Counted from the first letter of the stretch, positions 44,035 to 53,021 are shown. The stretch is DNA of 64,000 bases from Chloroflexota bacterium (GCA_016223085.1 JACRPS010000007.1:1-64000); one strand, 5' to 3'. Numbers and translations: made by a program. Notes: a model not told the origin generated them from the letters alone.

Positions 44035-45597
44035 TCACGAAGCTGCCGGACGATGCCCGCCGGTGATCTGCCGGATGCGATGATACAGCGGCTGAAGCTG
44101 GCCGTACAGCTTTTGATAAACCCCCTGATACAAATCCTCGTAGATCGTCCGCGTCTGCCGGTTGGGTTCAAACGCCTGTCCCATGCGCGTCATTTCCCGC
44201 ACCGCTGTCGCAAAATCCGGGTGCAGTTTGAGACCGACTGCCGCGTCAATCGCCGCGCCCAGCCCCGACGTTTCATAAGTATGTGGGCGCGCGGTCGGCA
44301 GGCCGAAGATGTCCGCCGTAAGCTGCAAAGCGGCGTCACTCTGCGACCCGCCGCCGGATACGCGCAGTTCCGTGACCGGCACGTGGCTGCGCGCCTCGCT
44401 GCGCTCCTTGCCCTCGCGCAGCGCGAAGGCCAGCCCTTCCAGAATCGCCCGGTACAGGTGCGCCCGCGTGTGCCAGTCGCCAAAGCCAATAATCGCGCCG
44501 CGCGCCTCCGGCCCCGGCACCTTCAGTCCGGGCGTCCAGTACGGCTGCAACACCAGCCCATCCGATCCCGGCGGGACCTGCTTCACCAGTTCGTCAAACA
44601 ATACCTCCGGCTCGATGCCGCGTTCTTCCGCGAGCGTCATCTCACGCTGGCCGAATTCGCGCTTGAACCAGCTTACCAGCCAGAAGCCGCGATAAATCTG
44701 GATTTCCAGGCTGTACGCGCCGGGAATGGCCGACGGATACGGCGGTATCAGGGGGATGGGTTCGATGTACTTCTGGTGCGTGGTATTAAACGTCGCGGTC
44801 GTGCCATAGCTGATACAGCCGATATGCGGTTCCAGGCAGCCGGAACCGATGACCTCGCAGGCCTTGTCAGCCGCCGCCGCCACCAGTGGCAGCCCAGCAG
44901 GGATGCCGGTTGCCTCGCAGGCTTCCGGCGTGACCTGGCCGATAATCTGCGCCGGCGGCACCAGATCAACCAGTTTCGCCGGGTCAATCGGGACCGCCTG
45001 CCATTTCCAGTCGCTCGGTTTTGCCCAGGTATGGGCCTTATAATCAAACGGCAGGTACGATACCTGACAGCCAACCGAATCGGCCAGCCGCCCGGTGAGG
45101 TGGTACGTCAGGTAACCGGACAGCAACAGGAACTTATGCGTTTTCTCCCAGATGTCCGGTTGGTGGGTTCGTATCCAGTTGCCTTCCGCTTCGGCCTGCA
45201 GGTACGCAACCGTCTCCGACATCCTGACCAGCCGGAACGCCAGTCCCCACAACCCTCCCACTGGCGGCAGCCCTTCGGTACGGCGCTGGTCCAGCCAGAC
45301 AATCGCCGGGCGCAGCGGCTTTCCATCTTTACCGAGATTGATAACCGTGCCGCGCTGCGTGGTCAAGGCCACACCCGCCACCGCCGTTTTTGGCACTGGC
45401 GAGGTTTGCCATAACTGCTGGCACGCCCGGCAGGTCGCGTCCCAGTACACCGACGGTTCCTGCTCTGCCCAGCCGGGATGGCGCGAAAAATACGGTTCAA
45501 TCGGCACGCGCGCTTTGGTAACCAGATTGCCCTTGAGATCAAACAGCAGCGCCCGAACACTCTGCGTACCGTTGTCAATCGCCAGAATATACGACAT
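44035..45597 (-). CDS. FGGY-family carbohydrate kinase
   Basis: A 520-residue kinase. N-terminal [21 protein letters not shown] is the ATP-binding start of the FGGY family. Later come CRAxxQ-type [13 protein letters not shown], [15 protein letters not shown] and the C-terminal [23 protein letters not shown]. It phosphorylates a sugar or polyol (glycerol, xylulose or similar). The last position in the GntR-oxidase-GlpD-FGGY operon suggests glycerol or a related polyol, as does the partner GlpD. ATG 45597 has GGGGGAGG just upstream, so the longer frame to 45639 is rejected. Stop at 44035. Confidence 0.88.
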   Translation of the reverse strand: MSYILAIDNGTQSVRALLFDLKGNLVTKARVPIEPYFSRHPGWAEQEPSVYWDATCRACQQLWQTSPVPKTAVAGVALTTQRGTVINLGKDGKPLRPAIVWLDQRRTEGLPPVGGLWGLAFRLVRMSETVAYLQAEAEGNWIRTHQPDIWEKTHKFLLLSGYLTYHLTGRLADSVGCQVSYLPFDYKAHTWAKPSDWKWQAVPIDPAKLVDLVPPAQIIGQVTPEACEATGIPAGLPLVAAAADKACEVIGSGCLEPHIGCISYGTTATFNTTHQKYIEPIPLIPPYPSAIPGAYSLEIQIYRGFWLVSWFKREFGQREMTLAEERGIEPEVLFDELVKQVPPGSDGLVLQPYWTPGLKVPGPEARGAIIGFGDWHTRAHLYRAILEGLAFALREGKERSEARSHVPVTELRVSGGGSQSDAALQLTADIFGLPTARPHTYETSGLGAAIDAAVGLKLHPDFATAVREMTRMGQAFEPNRQTRTIYEDLYQGVYQKLYGQLQPLYHRIRQITGGHRPAAS

Positions 45598-45640
45598 AAG
45601 CCTCCCCCGTAACAACCCATATTTCGCCCATAAATGCACC

Positions 45641-45669
45641 GTAGGGGAAGGTCTGAGACCCTCCCCTAC
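45641..45669. repeat. GTAGGGGA-family palindrome within the polyol operon
   Basis: GTAGGGGAAGGTCT and AGACCCTCCCCTAC flank a G; one mismatch. The copy at 20929-20957 differs at only two of 29 bases. It lies between the GlpD and FGGY kinase genes. Confidence 0.85.
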
Positions 45670-45710
45670 GTATGATTATCGCTTATTTTGCGCCATCTTC
45701 GCCCGCGCCG

Positions 45711-47441
45711 TTACAACATTTCCGGCGAACGGCGACTCCGTCGCCACAGCAGGAGCACAATCACCAGTAACGCCAGAAACACAACCAGCCGTGTCCGACT
45801 GCGGTGTTCTTTGGACGCACGTGGTTTTTCCGCCGCTGCACGCAGTATGGCGTTCCAATCCGGGATGCGGTCGCGTTCTGGCAGGCTGTAGCGCGCCCGC
45901 CGTAGAGCCAGGTAAGCCGCGGCTTCCGCCTCCCATTGGCGATCATCCCAACCCAGTTCGGACTGGCAGATGGTACGAATGCGGGGCAGCAGCGACTCGC
46001 CGCCATCCGGCAGCAACAGCCCCAGCCGGACACGGCGCAGCAGCAGGTCGTCCAGATGAACCACGCCTTCGGCGCGCGCCGCCCAGCGCAGTTCTGCCCA
46101 CAGCGTCACCGTGCCCGGAATCACGTCCAGTTCGCCGGGCTGCGCGGCGGACACCAGCGCCGGCGCAGCCGCGCCGTAGCGCCCTAGCAGACGGCGGCGC
46201 GTTAATTCATCCAGGTTGCCCGGCAGTTCCACATCCACCGCGTTTAAGACCGGCACTTTGTCGGTCACGGCGGCCACTTCCGGCAGCCGATCGCGCACCG
46301 ATTTCAGCGCATCCAGCGCAATTGAGCGAAAGGTGGTCAGTTTGCCACCGGTGACAGTCAGCAGGCCATTTTCCTGCCACACCACATGTTCGCGTGACTC
46401 TTTGGACGGGTCGGCTTTGCCCGTACCGATCACCGGGCGCACCCCGGCATAAGTCGCTATCACATCGTCCAGCGTCAGCGCCCGCGCCGGGAACTGATAG
46501 GCAACCGCCGCCATCAGGTAGGCCACTTCCTCCGGCGTGATTCCCGGTTCGTCCCGCAGTGGCGCATCGTGGTCAACATCAGTCGTGCCGACCAGCGTCA
46601 CCCCTTCCCAGGGGAAGGCAAACACCGGACGGCGGTCAAGCGGGTGCAGGAACGACACCGCCTGCGCCAGCGGCAGCCGCCAGGCCGGAAACACGAGATG
46701 GCTACCGCGCAGCGGGCGAATCCGCGCCGCCGCGCCGACCTGCCCGCGCAGGCCATCGGCAAACGCGCCGGTCGCATTGATGATAACCCTGGCGCGGACC
46801 TCGGCGGTTTGCCCGCTGACCTGATCGCACAGCCGCGCCCCAACCACCTGCCCTTCTTCCAGCAGCAGTTCATCGGCGCTGACGTAATTGATCGCCGCGC
46901 CGCCGTCGGCCACCGCTTCCTGAATCACCCGCAGCACCAGCCGCGCGTCGTCGGTCTGCGCGTCCTCATAGCGGAAGCCGCCGCGCAGATTCTCCCGGCT
47001 GATGTACGGCATCAGCAGGCGAAATTCTTCCGCGCTGTAATAACGATGTGACCATTGCAGCGCCATCAGGTCATACACCGCCAGCCCCGCGCCATAGGTG
47101 AAGCGCCCCGGCCTGTCGCCCTTGTGGGTCGCCACCAGAAAGCCCAGCGGGTCAATCAGCCCCGGCCCATCCTCGATCAGATTTTCGCGCTCCCGCACCG
47201 AGGTCAGCGTTACGCCCACCTGTCCCGTCGCCAGGTAACGCAGCCCGCCATGCACCAGCTTGGATGACCGGCTGGACGTTCCCCAGGCAAAATCGCGCTG
47301 CTCGACCAGCAACACGCGCAGTTTCATCCGCGCCGCCTCGCGCAGGATGCCCGCGCCGGTGATGCCTCCGCCCATCACCAGCACGTCCCAGGGCTGGCCG
47401 ATTTGCGACCACAGGTTCTCGCGCCAGTTTTTGTCCCACAT
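45711..47441 (-). CDS. glpD: Glycerol-3-phosphate dehydrogenase-like protein with C-terminal membrane anchor
   Basis: A 576-residue FAD enzyme of the GlpD family. It has the FAD motif VMGGGITGAGILREAA, RSSKLVHGGLRYL, GGGxTLV/IxxTT-type LVGTTDVDHDAPL, and TGGKLTTFRSIA. It should oxidise sn-glycerol 3-phosphate to dihydroxyacetone phosphate, passing electrons to the quinone pool. The C-terminus carries an extra hydrophobic segment (LVVFLALLVIVLLLW) followed by RRSRR, which E. coli GlpD lacks. It would fix the enzyme to the membrane. ATG 47441 has AAGGGG upstream; the palindrome at 47460 lies just before it. Second structural gene of the operon. Confidence 0.88.
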   Translation of the reverse strand: MWDKNWRENLWSQIGQPWDVLVMGGGITGAGILREAARMKLRVLLVEQRDFAWGTSSRSSKLVHGGLRYLATGQVGVTLTSVRERENLIEDGPGLIDPLGFLVATHKGDRPGRFTYGAGLAVYDLMALQWSHRYYSAEEFRLLMPYISRENLRGGFRYEDAQTDDARLVLRVIQEAVADGGAAINYVSADELLLEEGQVVGARLCDQVSGQTAEVRARVIINATGAFADGLRGQVGAAARIRPLRGSHLVFPAWRLPLAQAVSFLHPLDRRPVFAFPWEGVTLVGTTDVDHDAPLRDEPGITPEEVAYLMAAVAYQFPARALTLDDVIATYAGVRPVIGTGKADPSKESREHVVWQENGLLTVTGGKLTTFRSIALDALKSVRDRLPEVAAVTDKVPVLNAVDVELPGNLDELTRRRLLGRYGAAAPALVSAAQPGELDVIPGTVTLWAELRWAARAEGVVHLDDLLLRRVRLGLLLPDGGESLLPRIRTICQSELGWDDRQWEAEAAAYLALRRARYSLPERDRIPDWNAILRAAAEKPRASKEHRSRTRLVVFLALLVIVLLLWRRSRRSPEML

Positions 47442-47459
47442 AAAACCACCCCTTGCCAT

Positions 47460-47487
47460 GTAGAGACACGATAGATCGTGTCCCTAC
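47460..47487. repeat. 28-bp palindrome between GlpD and FAD-oxidase genes
   Basis: GTAGAGACACGAT and ATCGTGTCCCTAC flank AG. It differs from the copy at 21934-21961 at only two of 28 positions. It occupies the gap between two genes of one operon. Confidence 0.82.
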
Positions 47488-47494
47488 TCAACAT

Positions 47495-49087
47495 CTATCC
47501 AATCAATTTCCCCGGATTCATCAAACCTGCCGGGTCAAACGTCTTCAGCACGTCCTCAATCGCTTTCATCCCCAGGCCGCCTTTTTCACCCGCCAGGTAC
47601 GGCATGTGGTCAAGGCCAACGCCGTGCTGGTGGCTGATCGTGCCGCCGTGGGCCATCACCGCCGCGCTGGCGGCCTGTTTAAGAAGCTGCCAGCGGTGCA
47701 GCGTTTCATCCGGGTCAGGCGCGAGGCGAAATGCATAGGTGGTGTACACGCTCGTGCCGTGTGGGTAAACATGCGACAGGTGCGTAAAAGCGTGGATGCG
47801 CTCACCCTGCTCTGCTATCACCCCACGCAGCGCGCCTTCAATCGCGGCGATCATCGCCGGCGTGGTCGTCCAGTTGGTCGCCGTTTCCAGCGTGTCTACG
47901 GCGTAGCCGTTATCCCAGAGCGTATTGCGCAGGTACGGCGTGCGGAAGCGGTTCTTCTGCCACTGGCGACCAAAGGTTTTGCCGACGTGAACGCCACCCC
48001 GCGACCGGGCGATACGCAGCGTTTCCTTCACTGCCGCGCTGCTGAGCGTCTTCTGCCCGGTGAAGCCGAACACCAGCATACACTTTTGATCTTTGACACC
48101 ACGCAGCGCCAGATACTGTTCCAGCGCGCCGATCACGCGCTCATGACCGGCCAGTTTCAGCGTTGTTTCGGTTTCAACCGGCGTGCTCAGGCGCAGCATG
48201 GACAGCGGCAGCCGCGCCTGCACCATCTGGCGCACGGCAGCCATCCCGCTGTCGAAATCGGCGAAAAACACGGCGCGGAATTCCTCGCGCTCCGGCAGCG
48301 GCGATATTTTAACCGTCGCCTCGGTAATCAGCCCTAACCGCCCTTCCGACCCCAACACCAGTTCACGGAGATTTGGCCCGGCGGCGGAGGCGGGCAGCGC
48401 CGGCAGCACCAAAGCGCCGGCGGGTGTTTCCACTCTACCCCCAACAAACAGCCCCTCAATACGCCCGTAATGGAGCGACTGCTGCCCGCTGGAACGTGCT
48501 GCAATCCAGCCGCCCAGCGTGGAATATTCAAACGACTGCGGGTAATGGCCGAGCGTGTACCCGCGCGCGCGAAGCTGCGCTTCCAAATCCGGGCCGGTTA
48601 CGCCCGCGCCGAAGGTCGCCAGCAGCGTGTTTTCGTCCAGTTTGTGCAGGCGGTTCATCCGGCTCATGTCCACCGTCAGCACCGGCGCGTCGCCGGGTAT
48701 CGGGTTAATGTGCCCGACGACACTGGTCCCACCACCATAGGGGATTAACCGCGCCCCAATCTCTGCCGCGTAGCGAATCAGGCTGCATACGTCCTCGGCG
48801 CTCATCGGATACGCTACGCCATCTGGGAAAACGCCGATACGCCCACTGCGCAGCGCAATCCAGTCCGGCATACTTTGACCGCGCGCGTGCCGGACTCGCT
48901 CTGCCGCGTCGGTTGTCACCAGCGGATGCCGGGGCAAGCGCGAGTTTGAAACGCTCGCCACCACGTCCTTAAACGCGGCGTCCGTTGGCGGCATTCCAGC
49001 CCCCAGCCGCCCACGCAAAAACGCCTCCGCGCTGGCCGGCAGCGGATACCGCACCGAGTCATCGCCCCAACCGTTCCATCGCCGCAT
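47495..49087 (-). CDS. FAD-linked oxidase of the AGPS/YgcU type
   Basis: A 530-residue flavoprotein of the FAD_binding_4 group. The N-terminal FAD region has IPYGGGTSVVGHINP, then GHYPQSFEYSTLGGWIAARSSGQQS and GSEGRLGLITEATVKI. The C-terminal cap has GGTISHQHGVGLDH and MNPGKL. These match the family of alkyldihydroxyacetonephosphate synthase. In true AGPS the motif has three His in a row, but here it is HQH, as in bacterial oxidases such as E. coli YgcU. An ether-lipid role is therefore unlikely; oxidation of a polyol or sugar acid is favoured. ATG 49087 has AAAGGGG upstream. It follows the regulator gene. Confidence 0.82.
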   Translation of the reverse strand: MRRWNGWGDDSVRYPLPASAEAFLRGRLGAGMPPTDAAFKDVVASVSNSRLPRHPLVTTDAAERVRHARGQSMPDWIALRSGRIGVFPDGVAYPMSAEDVCSLIRYAAEIGARLIPYGGGTSVVGHINPIPGDAPVLTVDMSRMNRLHKLDENTLLATFGAGVTGPDLEAQLRARGYTLGHYPQSFEYSTLGGWIAARSSGQQSLHYGRIEGLFVGGRVETPAGALVLPALPASAAGPNLRELVLGSEGRLGLITEATVKISPLPEREEFRAVFFADFDSGMAAVRQMVQARLPLSMLRLSTPVETETTLKLAGHERVIGALEQYLALRGVKDQKCMLVFGFTGQKTLSSAAVKETLRIARSRGGVHVGKTFGRQWQKNRFRTPYLRNTLWDNGYAVDTLETATNWTTTPAMIAAIEGALRGVIAEQGERIHAFTHLSHVYPHGTSVYTTYAFRLAPDPDETLHRWQLLKQAASAAVMAHGGTISHQHGVGLDHMPYLAGEKGGLGMKAIEDVLKTFDPAGLMNPGKLIG

Positions 49088-49098
49088 GAAGACCCCTT

Positions 49099-49797
49099 TC
49101 ACTCGCTGCCCAGGTGCGACCGCGCCCACAGGTTGATGCTCTCCAGCATCACGGCACGCACCACATTTTCCGCTGCGTCACCATCGCCTGCCCGTGCCGC
49201 TTCCAACAGCGCCGCGTAAAACGCGCGCGATGTATCCCGCGCTTCCGCCAGACTAAAGTATTCACGGGCCAGCGGTTCGTAAAAGCCGTTGAACCCGTTT
49301 AAGATCATGGCGTAAACCGGATTGCCGGAGGCCACCGCCAGCCGACGCTGTAGCAGCCAGTCAAATGCGGCGTAAGCCGGCGGCGTATCGGGCAGGTCAG
49401 CCGCCCGCGACAGCAGGTCCACCACTGATTCGGCGGCGCGTTCCACCGCCAGCCGCGTGTACGACGGCGCGATGTCCAGCCGGACACGCAGCAGGTTCGG
49501 CACAAAGTCCGGCGGCAGGATACGGCTGCACCGGACGATGCCGCTGAGAACATTCAACCCGCCATCCCACCAGAAATCGTTGACGACGGTTGATTTACCC
49601 TGCCGGATGGTAATCCAGCCGTCGCGCTCCAACCGCCCCAGCACCTCCCGCAGTGTCGGACGGGTAACGCCCAGCATGTCCGCCAGATCGCGTTCCCCCG
49701 GCAGGGTTGAATCGGGTGGAAACTGCCCTTCGACGATAGCAGTAATAAGAGCATGTTCGGCGTAATCAACGGGACGTTCAGGCTTCGACCAGTTCAT
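49099..49797 (-). CDS. FadR-type GntR transcriptional regulator
   Basis: A 232-residue GntR regulator. The winged-helix HTH at the N-terminus reads LPGERDLADMLGVTRPTLREVLGRLERDGWI (about 30-62). The C-terminal FCD/FadR effector domain is all-helical (RLAVERAAESVVDLLSRAAD to AENVVRAVMLESINLWA). FCD domains bind small organic acids or lipids. It is the first gene of the polyol operon. A perfect FadR-type operator lies at 49823-49844 within its own promoter region, so autoregulation is likely. It stops 12 bases before the FAD-oxidase start. Confidence 0.9.
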   Translation of the reverse strand: MNWSKPERPVDYAEHALITAIVEGQFPPDSTLPGERDLADMLGVTRPTLREVLGRLERDGWITIRQGKSTVVNDFWWDGGLNVLSGIVRCSRILPPDFVPNLLRVRLDIAPSYTRLAVERAAESVVDLLSRAADLPDTPPAYAAFDWLLQRRLAVASGNPVYAMILNGFNGFYEPLAREYFSLAEARDTSRAFYAALLEAARAGDGDAAENVVRAVMLESINLWARSHLGSE

Positions 49798-49822
49798 GCT
49801 ATTTCCATTTATAACAGTCCTT

Positions 49823-49844
49823 ACTGGTCAGTGGTCTGACCAGT
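49823..49844. promoter_or_regulatory. FadR/GntR-type operator of the polyol operon
   Basis: ACTGGTCAG and CTGACCAGT are perfect 9-bp arms with a 4-base gap (TGGT). Inside it, TGGTCTGACCA (49832-49842) fits the FadR-subfamily consensus TNGTNNNACNA exactly. It is placed from about the start of transcription onward, where a bound repressor would block the polymerase. Confidence 0.85.
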
Positions 49845-49851
49845 TAATGTT

Positions 49852-49880
49852 AGTATGCACTTGTTTTTGCGTGGTGTCAA
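49852..49880 (-). promoter_or_regulatory. Sigma-70-type promoter of the GntR/polyol operon
   Basis: On the minus strand a perfect TTGACA (49880-49875) and CATACT (49857-49852) are 17 bases apart. The operator at 49823-49844 starts just after the predicted transcription start at about 49845. Confidence 0.75.
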
Positions 49881-49989
49881 GTCGTATGGCGAAAGAGAGG
49901 TTCGGAAAACTTAACCGAAAGAGCAGAGCAAAGGGTTAGCAAAACTATCGCACACCGGTATAACTAAAGCCTTGACGGTGTCTGAAACC

Positions 49990-50008
49990 AGCCGCCTTCC
50001 AGGCGGCT
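49990..50008 (-). terminator. Hairpin downstream of the group 4 hydrogenase operon
   Basis: AGCCGCCT and AGGCGGCT form a perfect 8-bp stem with a 3-base loop, about 40 bases past the leftward HycI stop. No clear T-run follows on the minus strand, so termination is uncertain. Confidence 0.45.
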
Positions 50009-50047
50009 TTAAGGTTCAGCCGGGCGGCTTCCGGCGTCCGGCGCGGC

Positions 50048-50560
50048 TTAGGCAACGAATGAGGTCAGGAACTGGACGAGGGAATCAACCGCCGCATCCA
50101 CCGACGCCGACAGCGGTGTATCAAAATCGCACTGCGCTGGCTGAATCAGCACCAGCCAGACGGCGCAGTTCAGTTCATCACTCAAATATTTTGCCAGCAT
50201 ATGCAATGGAAAGGTGTGGGTACTCGCTTCCAAGCCGACGACCTCCTGCCACGACAGGCAGCGGATTGCGCCCGGCTCGGCGTTCATCAGCGCGGCGTCC
50301 ACCAGCAGCACCGTATCCGGCGCAAACCGCCGGAGCGCGCCGGTACAGTTCTCCGGCACGTTGCCGGCATCCAGCACCAGCACATCAACGCGCTTTGCGG
50401 TGGCTTGCAGCCGCCGGGCGATCATTACCCCAGTGGCATCATCGCCGTATAACTCGTTACCAATCCCCAGTAGCGCTAACCGGGAGTGGCCGTCAGGGCA
50501 TATCAACCGCTGGCGGAGGGGCTTTTCCCAGGAGGGGTTCAAGATCGGCTTCGTTTCCAT
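50048..50560 (-). CDS. hycI: [NiFe]-hydrogenase maturation protease (HycI type)
   Basis: A 170-residue protease that clips the C-terminus of the hydrogenase large subunit after nickel insertion. The key motif LLGIGNELYGDDATG holds the acidic residue that binds Ni. A second acidic residue is in VLVLDAGNVPENCTG, and a His sits in THTFPLHMLA. It ends the leftward group 4 operon and fits the large subunit, which has a 28-residue tail after DPCFSCNDR. ATG 50560 would overlap the ferredoxin gene by 68 bases; a TTG at about 50503 is the alternative start and lacks a ribosome-binding site. Confidence 0.85.
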   Translation of the reverse strand: METKPILNPSWEKPLRQRLICPDGHSRLALLGIGNELYGDDATGVMIARRLQATAKRVDVLVLDAGNVPENCTGALRRFAPDTVLLVDAALMNAEPGAIRCLSWQEVVGLEASTHTFPLHMLAKYLSDELNCAVWLVLIQPAQCDFDTPLSASVDAAVDSLVQFLTSFVA

Positions 50561-50909
50561 AATAGACGGTAAACGGCTCGGTGCTGGTTGACGCCAGTTC
50601 CCACTCGCCGCTTGCCATGCTGATGCAGCTAAAACGGCAGTTCTGCACGCACTGCGCGCAGTAGGTACAGCGGTCAGCGTGGTAGCGCATCACAAACTTT
50701 TTGGCTTTCTTGTCAATCGTGATAACCTCAATCGCATCCGATGGGCAGTCCTTCGCGCACAGGCAGCAGCCGGTGCAGTTGTCGGGATTCCAGTGCAGCT
50801 TGCCGCGCAGCCGTTCCGGACTGGCGTTACGTTCAAACGGGTACAGGCGGGTGACGGGCTTCTGGAAAAACGAGCGCAGCGTATCCACCAGCATGGAACC
50901 GATTCTCAT
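50493..50909 (-). CDS. Group 4 hydrogenase ferredoxin subunit (NuoI/EchF/HyfH-like)
   Basis: A 138-residue polyferredoxin with two [4Fe-4S] motifs: CTGCCLCAKDCP (about 44-55) and CTYCAQCVQNC (about 83-93). It matches NuoI, EchF and HyfH, which carry electrons between the catalytic site and ferredoxin. It overlaps the membrane subunit gene by four bases (ATGA). ATG 50909 (MRIGSMLVD) is preferred over the upstream frame, which lies in the membrane subunit gene. In this complex it should receive electrons from reduced ferredoxin. Confidence 0.9.
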   Translation of the reverse strand: MRIGSMLVDTLRSFFQKPVTRLYPFERNASPERLRGKLHWNPDNCTGCCLCAKDCPSDAIEVITIDKKAKKFVMRYHADRCTYCAQCVQNCRFSCISMASGEWELASTSTEPFTVYYGNEADLEPLLGKAPPPAVDMP

Positions 50910-51829
50910 AGCACCATCCCTTTCAGCAGCAGCGTAACCAGCCATTGCAGCAGCACCAGCAGCGTCCCGTAGCGCCACCACAGGCCAACGATCTGATCAA
51001 TCCGCAGCCGGGTCATCAGTGTTTGCACCCCGGCCAGCGCCAGCAGCAGCACGAGTGTTTTGACAATATAATCCAGCTGATTGTGAATCCCACCCAGGTA
51101 GAACGCCGACATCAGCGTTAACCCGGCGATCAGTTCCGCATAGCGCCCCAGGTAAAACAGCGCCAGCCCGCGCCCGCTGTATTCGGTCAGCGCCCCGGCC
51201 ACGATCTCGGTTTCGGCTTCCGGCGCGTCGAACGGGCGCATTTCCAGCTTGCCCATCAGGCCGATCAGCGCGATCACAAACCCGACCGGCTGGAGCAGAA
51301 TTACGGGATGCGTGCTGGAGTAGGCCATGATGTCGCTGATCTTCCAGCTTCCAGCGGCCACTGCCGGCCCCAGCATCGCCAGCAGGAACGGCGCTTCGTA
51401 GGAGAACAACTGCGTCAGGGTGCGGGTCGCGCCCACCAGCGAAAAGCGGTTATTGGTATTCGCGCCCGCGATGCCGGTACACAGCGTCAGCATACTGAAC
51501 AGATAAACCGCGACGATCAGATCGCCGGAAAAGCTGTACGATGGCTGCAAGCCCGCAATCGGCAGGTACAAAGCACCGGTTAACACCCCGGCCAGCGCCA
51601 CAATTGGCAGCCACACAAACAGGCGGGCATTCACGCTTTCCGGCACAACTTCTTCTTTTGCCAGCAGCTTCAGCAGGTCGGCCAGGGGTTGAAACCAGCG
51701 CGGCCCAACCCGGTTTTGCAACCGGGCAACCAGCTTGCGGTCGGCCCACTCGTACACCATACCGTTTGCCAGCACAAACAGCCCGCCGGGGAAAATCAGC
51801 AGGATAAACAGGGTTTTCAGGACATCCAT
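50906..51829 (-). CDS. Membrane subunit NuoH/EchB/HyfC-like
   Basis: A 307-residue polytopic protein with about eight helices. Markers are QNRVGPRWFQPLADLLKLLAKEE (the loop that contacts the catalytic module), FSLVGATRTLTQLFSYEAPFLLAMLG, and MRPFDAPEAETEIVAGALTEYSG (the conserved acidic loop in NuoH and HyfC). It should link H2 chemistry to ion movement at the inner membrane. ATG 51829 follows the large subunit stop at 51831 after one base. It resembles a group 4 hydrogenase HyfC more than a quinone-binding NuoH only by context. Confidence 0.9.
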   Translation of the reverse strand: MDVLKTLFILLIFPGGLFVLANGMVYEWADRKLVARLQNRVGPRWFQPLADLLKLLAKEEVVPESVNARLFVWLPIVALAGVLTGALYLPIAGLQPSYSFSGDLIVAVYLFSMLTLCTGIAGANTNNRFSLVGATRTLTQLFSYEAPFLLAMLGPAVAAGSWKISDIMAYSSTHPVILLQPVGFVIALIGLMGKLEMRPFDAPEAETEIVAGALTEYSGRGLALFYLGRYAELIAGLTLMSAFYLGGIHNQLDYIVKTLVLLLALAGVQTLMTRLRIDQIVGLWWRYGTLLVLLQWLVTLLLKGMVL

Positions 51830-51830
51830 C

Positions 51831-53021
51831 TCACTTGTTCTCCTGATGCGCCAGCCGGCGCTGCCGCAGCGATTCCCAGGTGACCAGCGCCCCCGCCGCG
51901 TCCCGTACCGCTACCGTCCGGTCGTTGCAGGAGAAACACGGGTCAATCCCGGCCAGAATCATCGGCATATCCGCCAGTTGGTGGCCGACCGCCGTCGCCA
52001 CCACCGACCCCATGTTACATAGCGTCGGCGTCCGCACCTTAATCCGTTCCGGGTTATCGCTGCCGTTGCTTTTGATGAAATAAAACGCCTCACCGCGCGG
52101 CGCTTCCACCCGGCTGATGGTTTCCCCCGCCTTGATTTTGCGCGGCATTCTTGTTTGTAGTTCGCCCGGCGGCAGCTTATCAATTACTTCGTGGATGAGG
52201 CGGTAGCTTTCAAACAGTTCCTTAATCCGCACCACAAACCGCGCCTCCAGATCGCCCGCCTCCGCCAGCACGATTTGCACCGGGAAATCGGCGTAGGCCG
52301 CGTATGGCGCTTCGATACGAATATCCCGCGCCACGCCGGACGCCCGCGCCGTCGGCCCGACCACGCCCAGCCGTTCAGCTACCTCCTTGCTCATCGTGCC
52401 CACGCCGCGTGTGCGCTGTAAAAACACCTCGTCAGTCGTGACAACGTTCAGGTAGTGGCGCGACCGTTCTTCCAGAAAATCCACACCTTTGAGGATGGCG
52501 CTGGCGAGATCGGGTGTCACGTCACACTTGACGCCGCCGAGGATATTGGCGGAATAATTCACGCGGTTGCCGGTGAAACTTTCCAGCAGGTCCATCACGG
52601 TTTCGCGGTCGCGCCAGCTATACATAAACAGCGTATCAAACCCGGCTTCGTGCGCGGCCACGCCCAGCCACAGCAGATGGCTGTGAACCCGTTCCAGTTC
52701 CGCCACCAGCACACGGATCGCCTGCGCGCGCGGCGGGACTTCCGCCCCGGCCAGTTTTTCCACCCCCAGACAGTACGTCATCGCGTGGACGTGCGAGCAA
52801 ATGCCGCAGATGCGTTCCAGCAGATACAGGCTTTGCGTCCAGTTGCGGCTCTCGACGGCCTTCTCAATCCCGCGATGTGCGTAGCCTAGCCGCACCGTCG
52901 CGCCGGTCACGATCTCGCCATCCACGGTAAATTCAAAGTGTCCCGGCTCCTTGAGCGCCGGGTGCTGCGGGCCAATCGGGACGACAAATCGTTTTTTATC
53001 CTGCACGACCGCTTCACTCAT
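51831..53021 (-). CDS. Group 4 [NiFe]-hydrogenase large (catalytic) subunit
   Basis: A 396-residue protein in the NuoD/HycE family. Unlike NuoD it keeps both nickel-binding pairs: Cys72 and Cys75 in ERICGICSHVHAM, and Cys362 and Cys365 in DPCFSCNDR. The H2-binding NiFe(CN)2CO site is therefore expected. A 28-residue tail follows DPCFSCNDR, as in HycE, and should be removed by the HycI-type protease encoded two genes down. Like other group 4 enzymes it should make or use H2 with ferredoxin. It overlaps the NuoC-like gene by 8 bases. Confidence 0.95.
   Translation of the reverse strand: MSEAVVQDKKRFVVPIGPQHPALKEPGHFEFTVDGEIVTGATVRLGYAHRGIEKAVESRNWTQSLYLLERICGICSHVHAMTYCLGVEKLAGAEVPPRAQAIRVLVAELERVHSHLLWLGVAAHEAGFDTLFMYSWRDRETVMDLLESFTGNRVNYSANILGGVKCDVTPDLASAILKGVDFLEERSRHYLNVVTTDEVFLQRTRGVGTMSKEVAERLGVVGPTARASGVARDIRIEAPYAAYADFPVQIVLAEAGDLEARFVVRIKELFESYRLIHEVIDKLPPGELQTRMPRKIKAGETISRVEAPRGEAFYFIKSNGSDNPERIKVRTPTLCNMGSVVATAVGHQLADMPMILAGIDPCFSCNDRTVAVRDAAGALVTWESLRQRRLAHQENK

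Noticed and set aside
43927-45414. 495-residue rightward frame
   Set aside because: It runs antisense to the FGGY kinase, has no recognisable domain and no ribosome-binding site, and has Arg/Gln-rich composition typical of a shadow frame.
47495-49087. Alkyldihydroxyacetonephosphate synthase (ether-lipid synthesis)
   Set aside because: The key His triad is HQH and the genetic context is catabolic.
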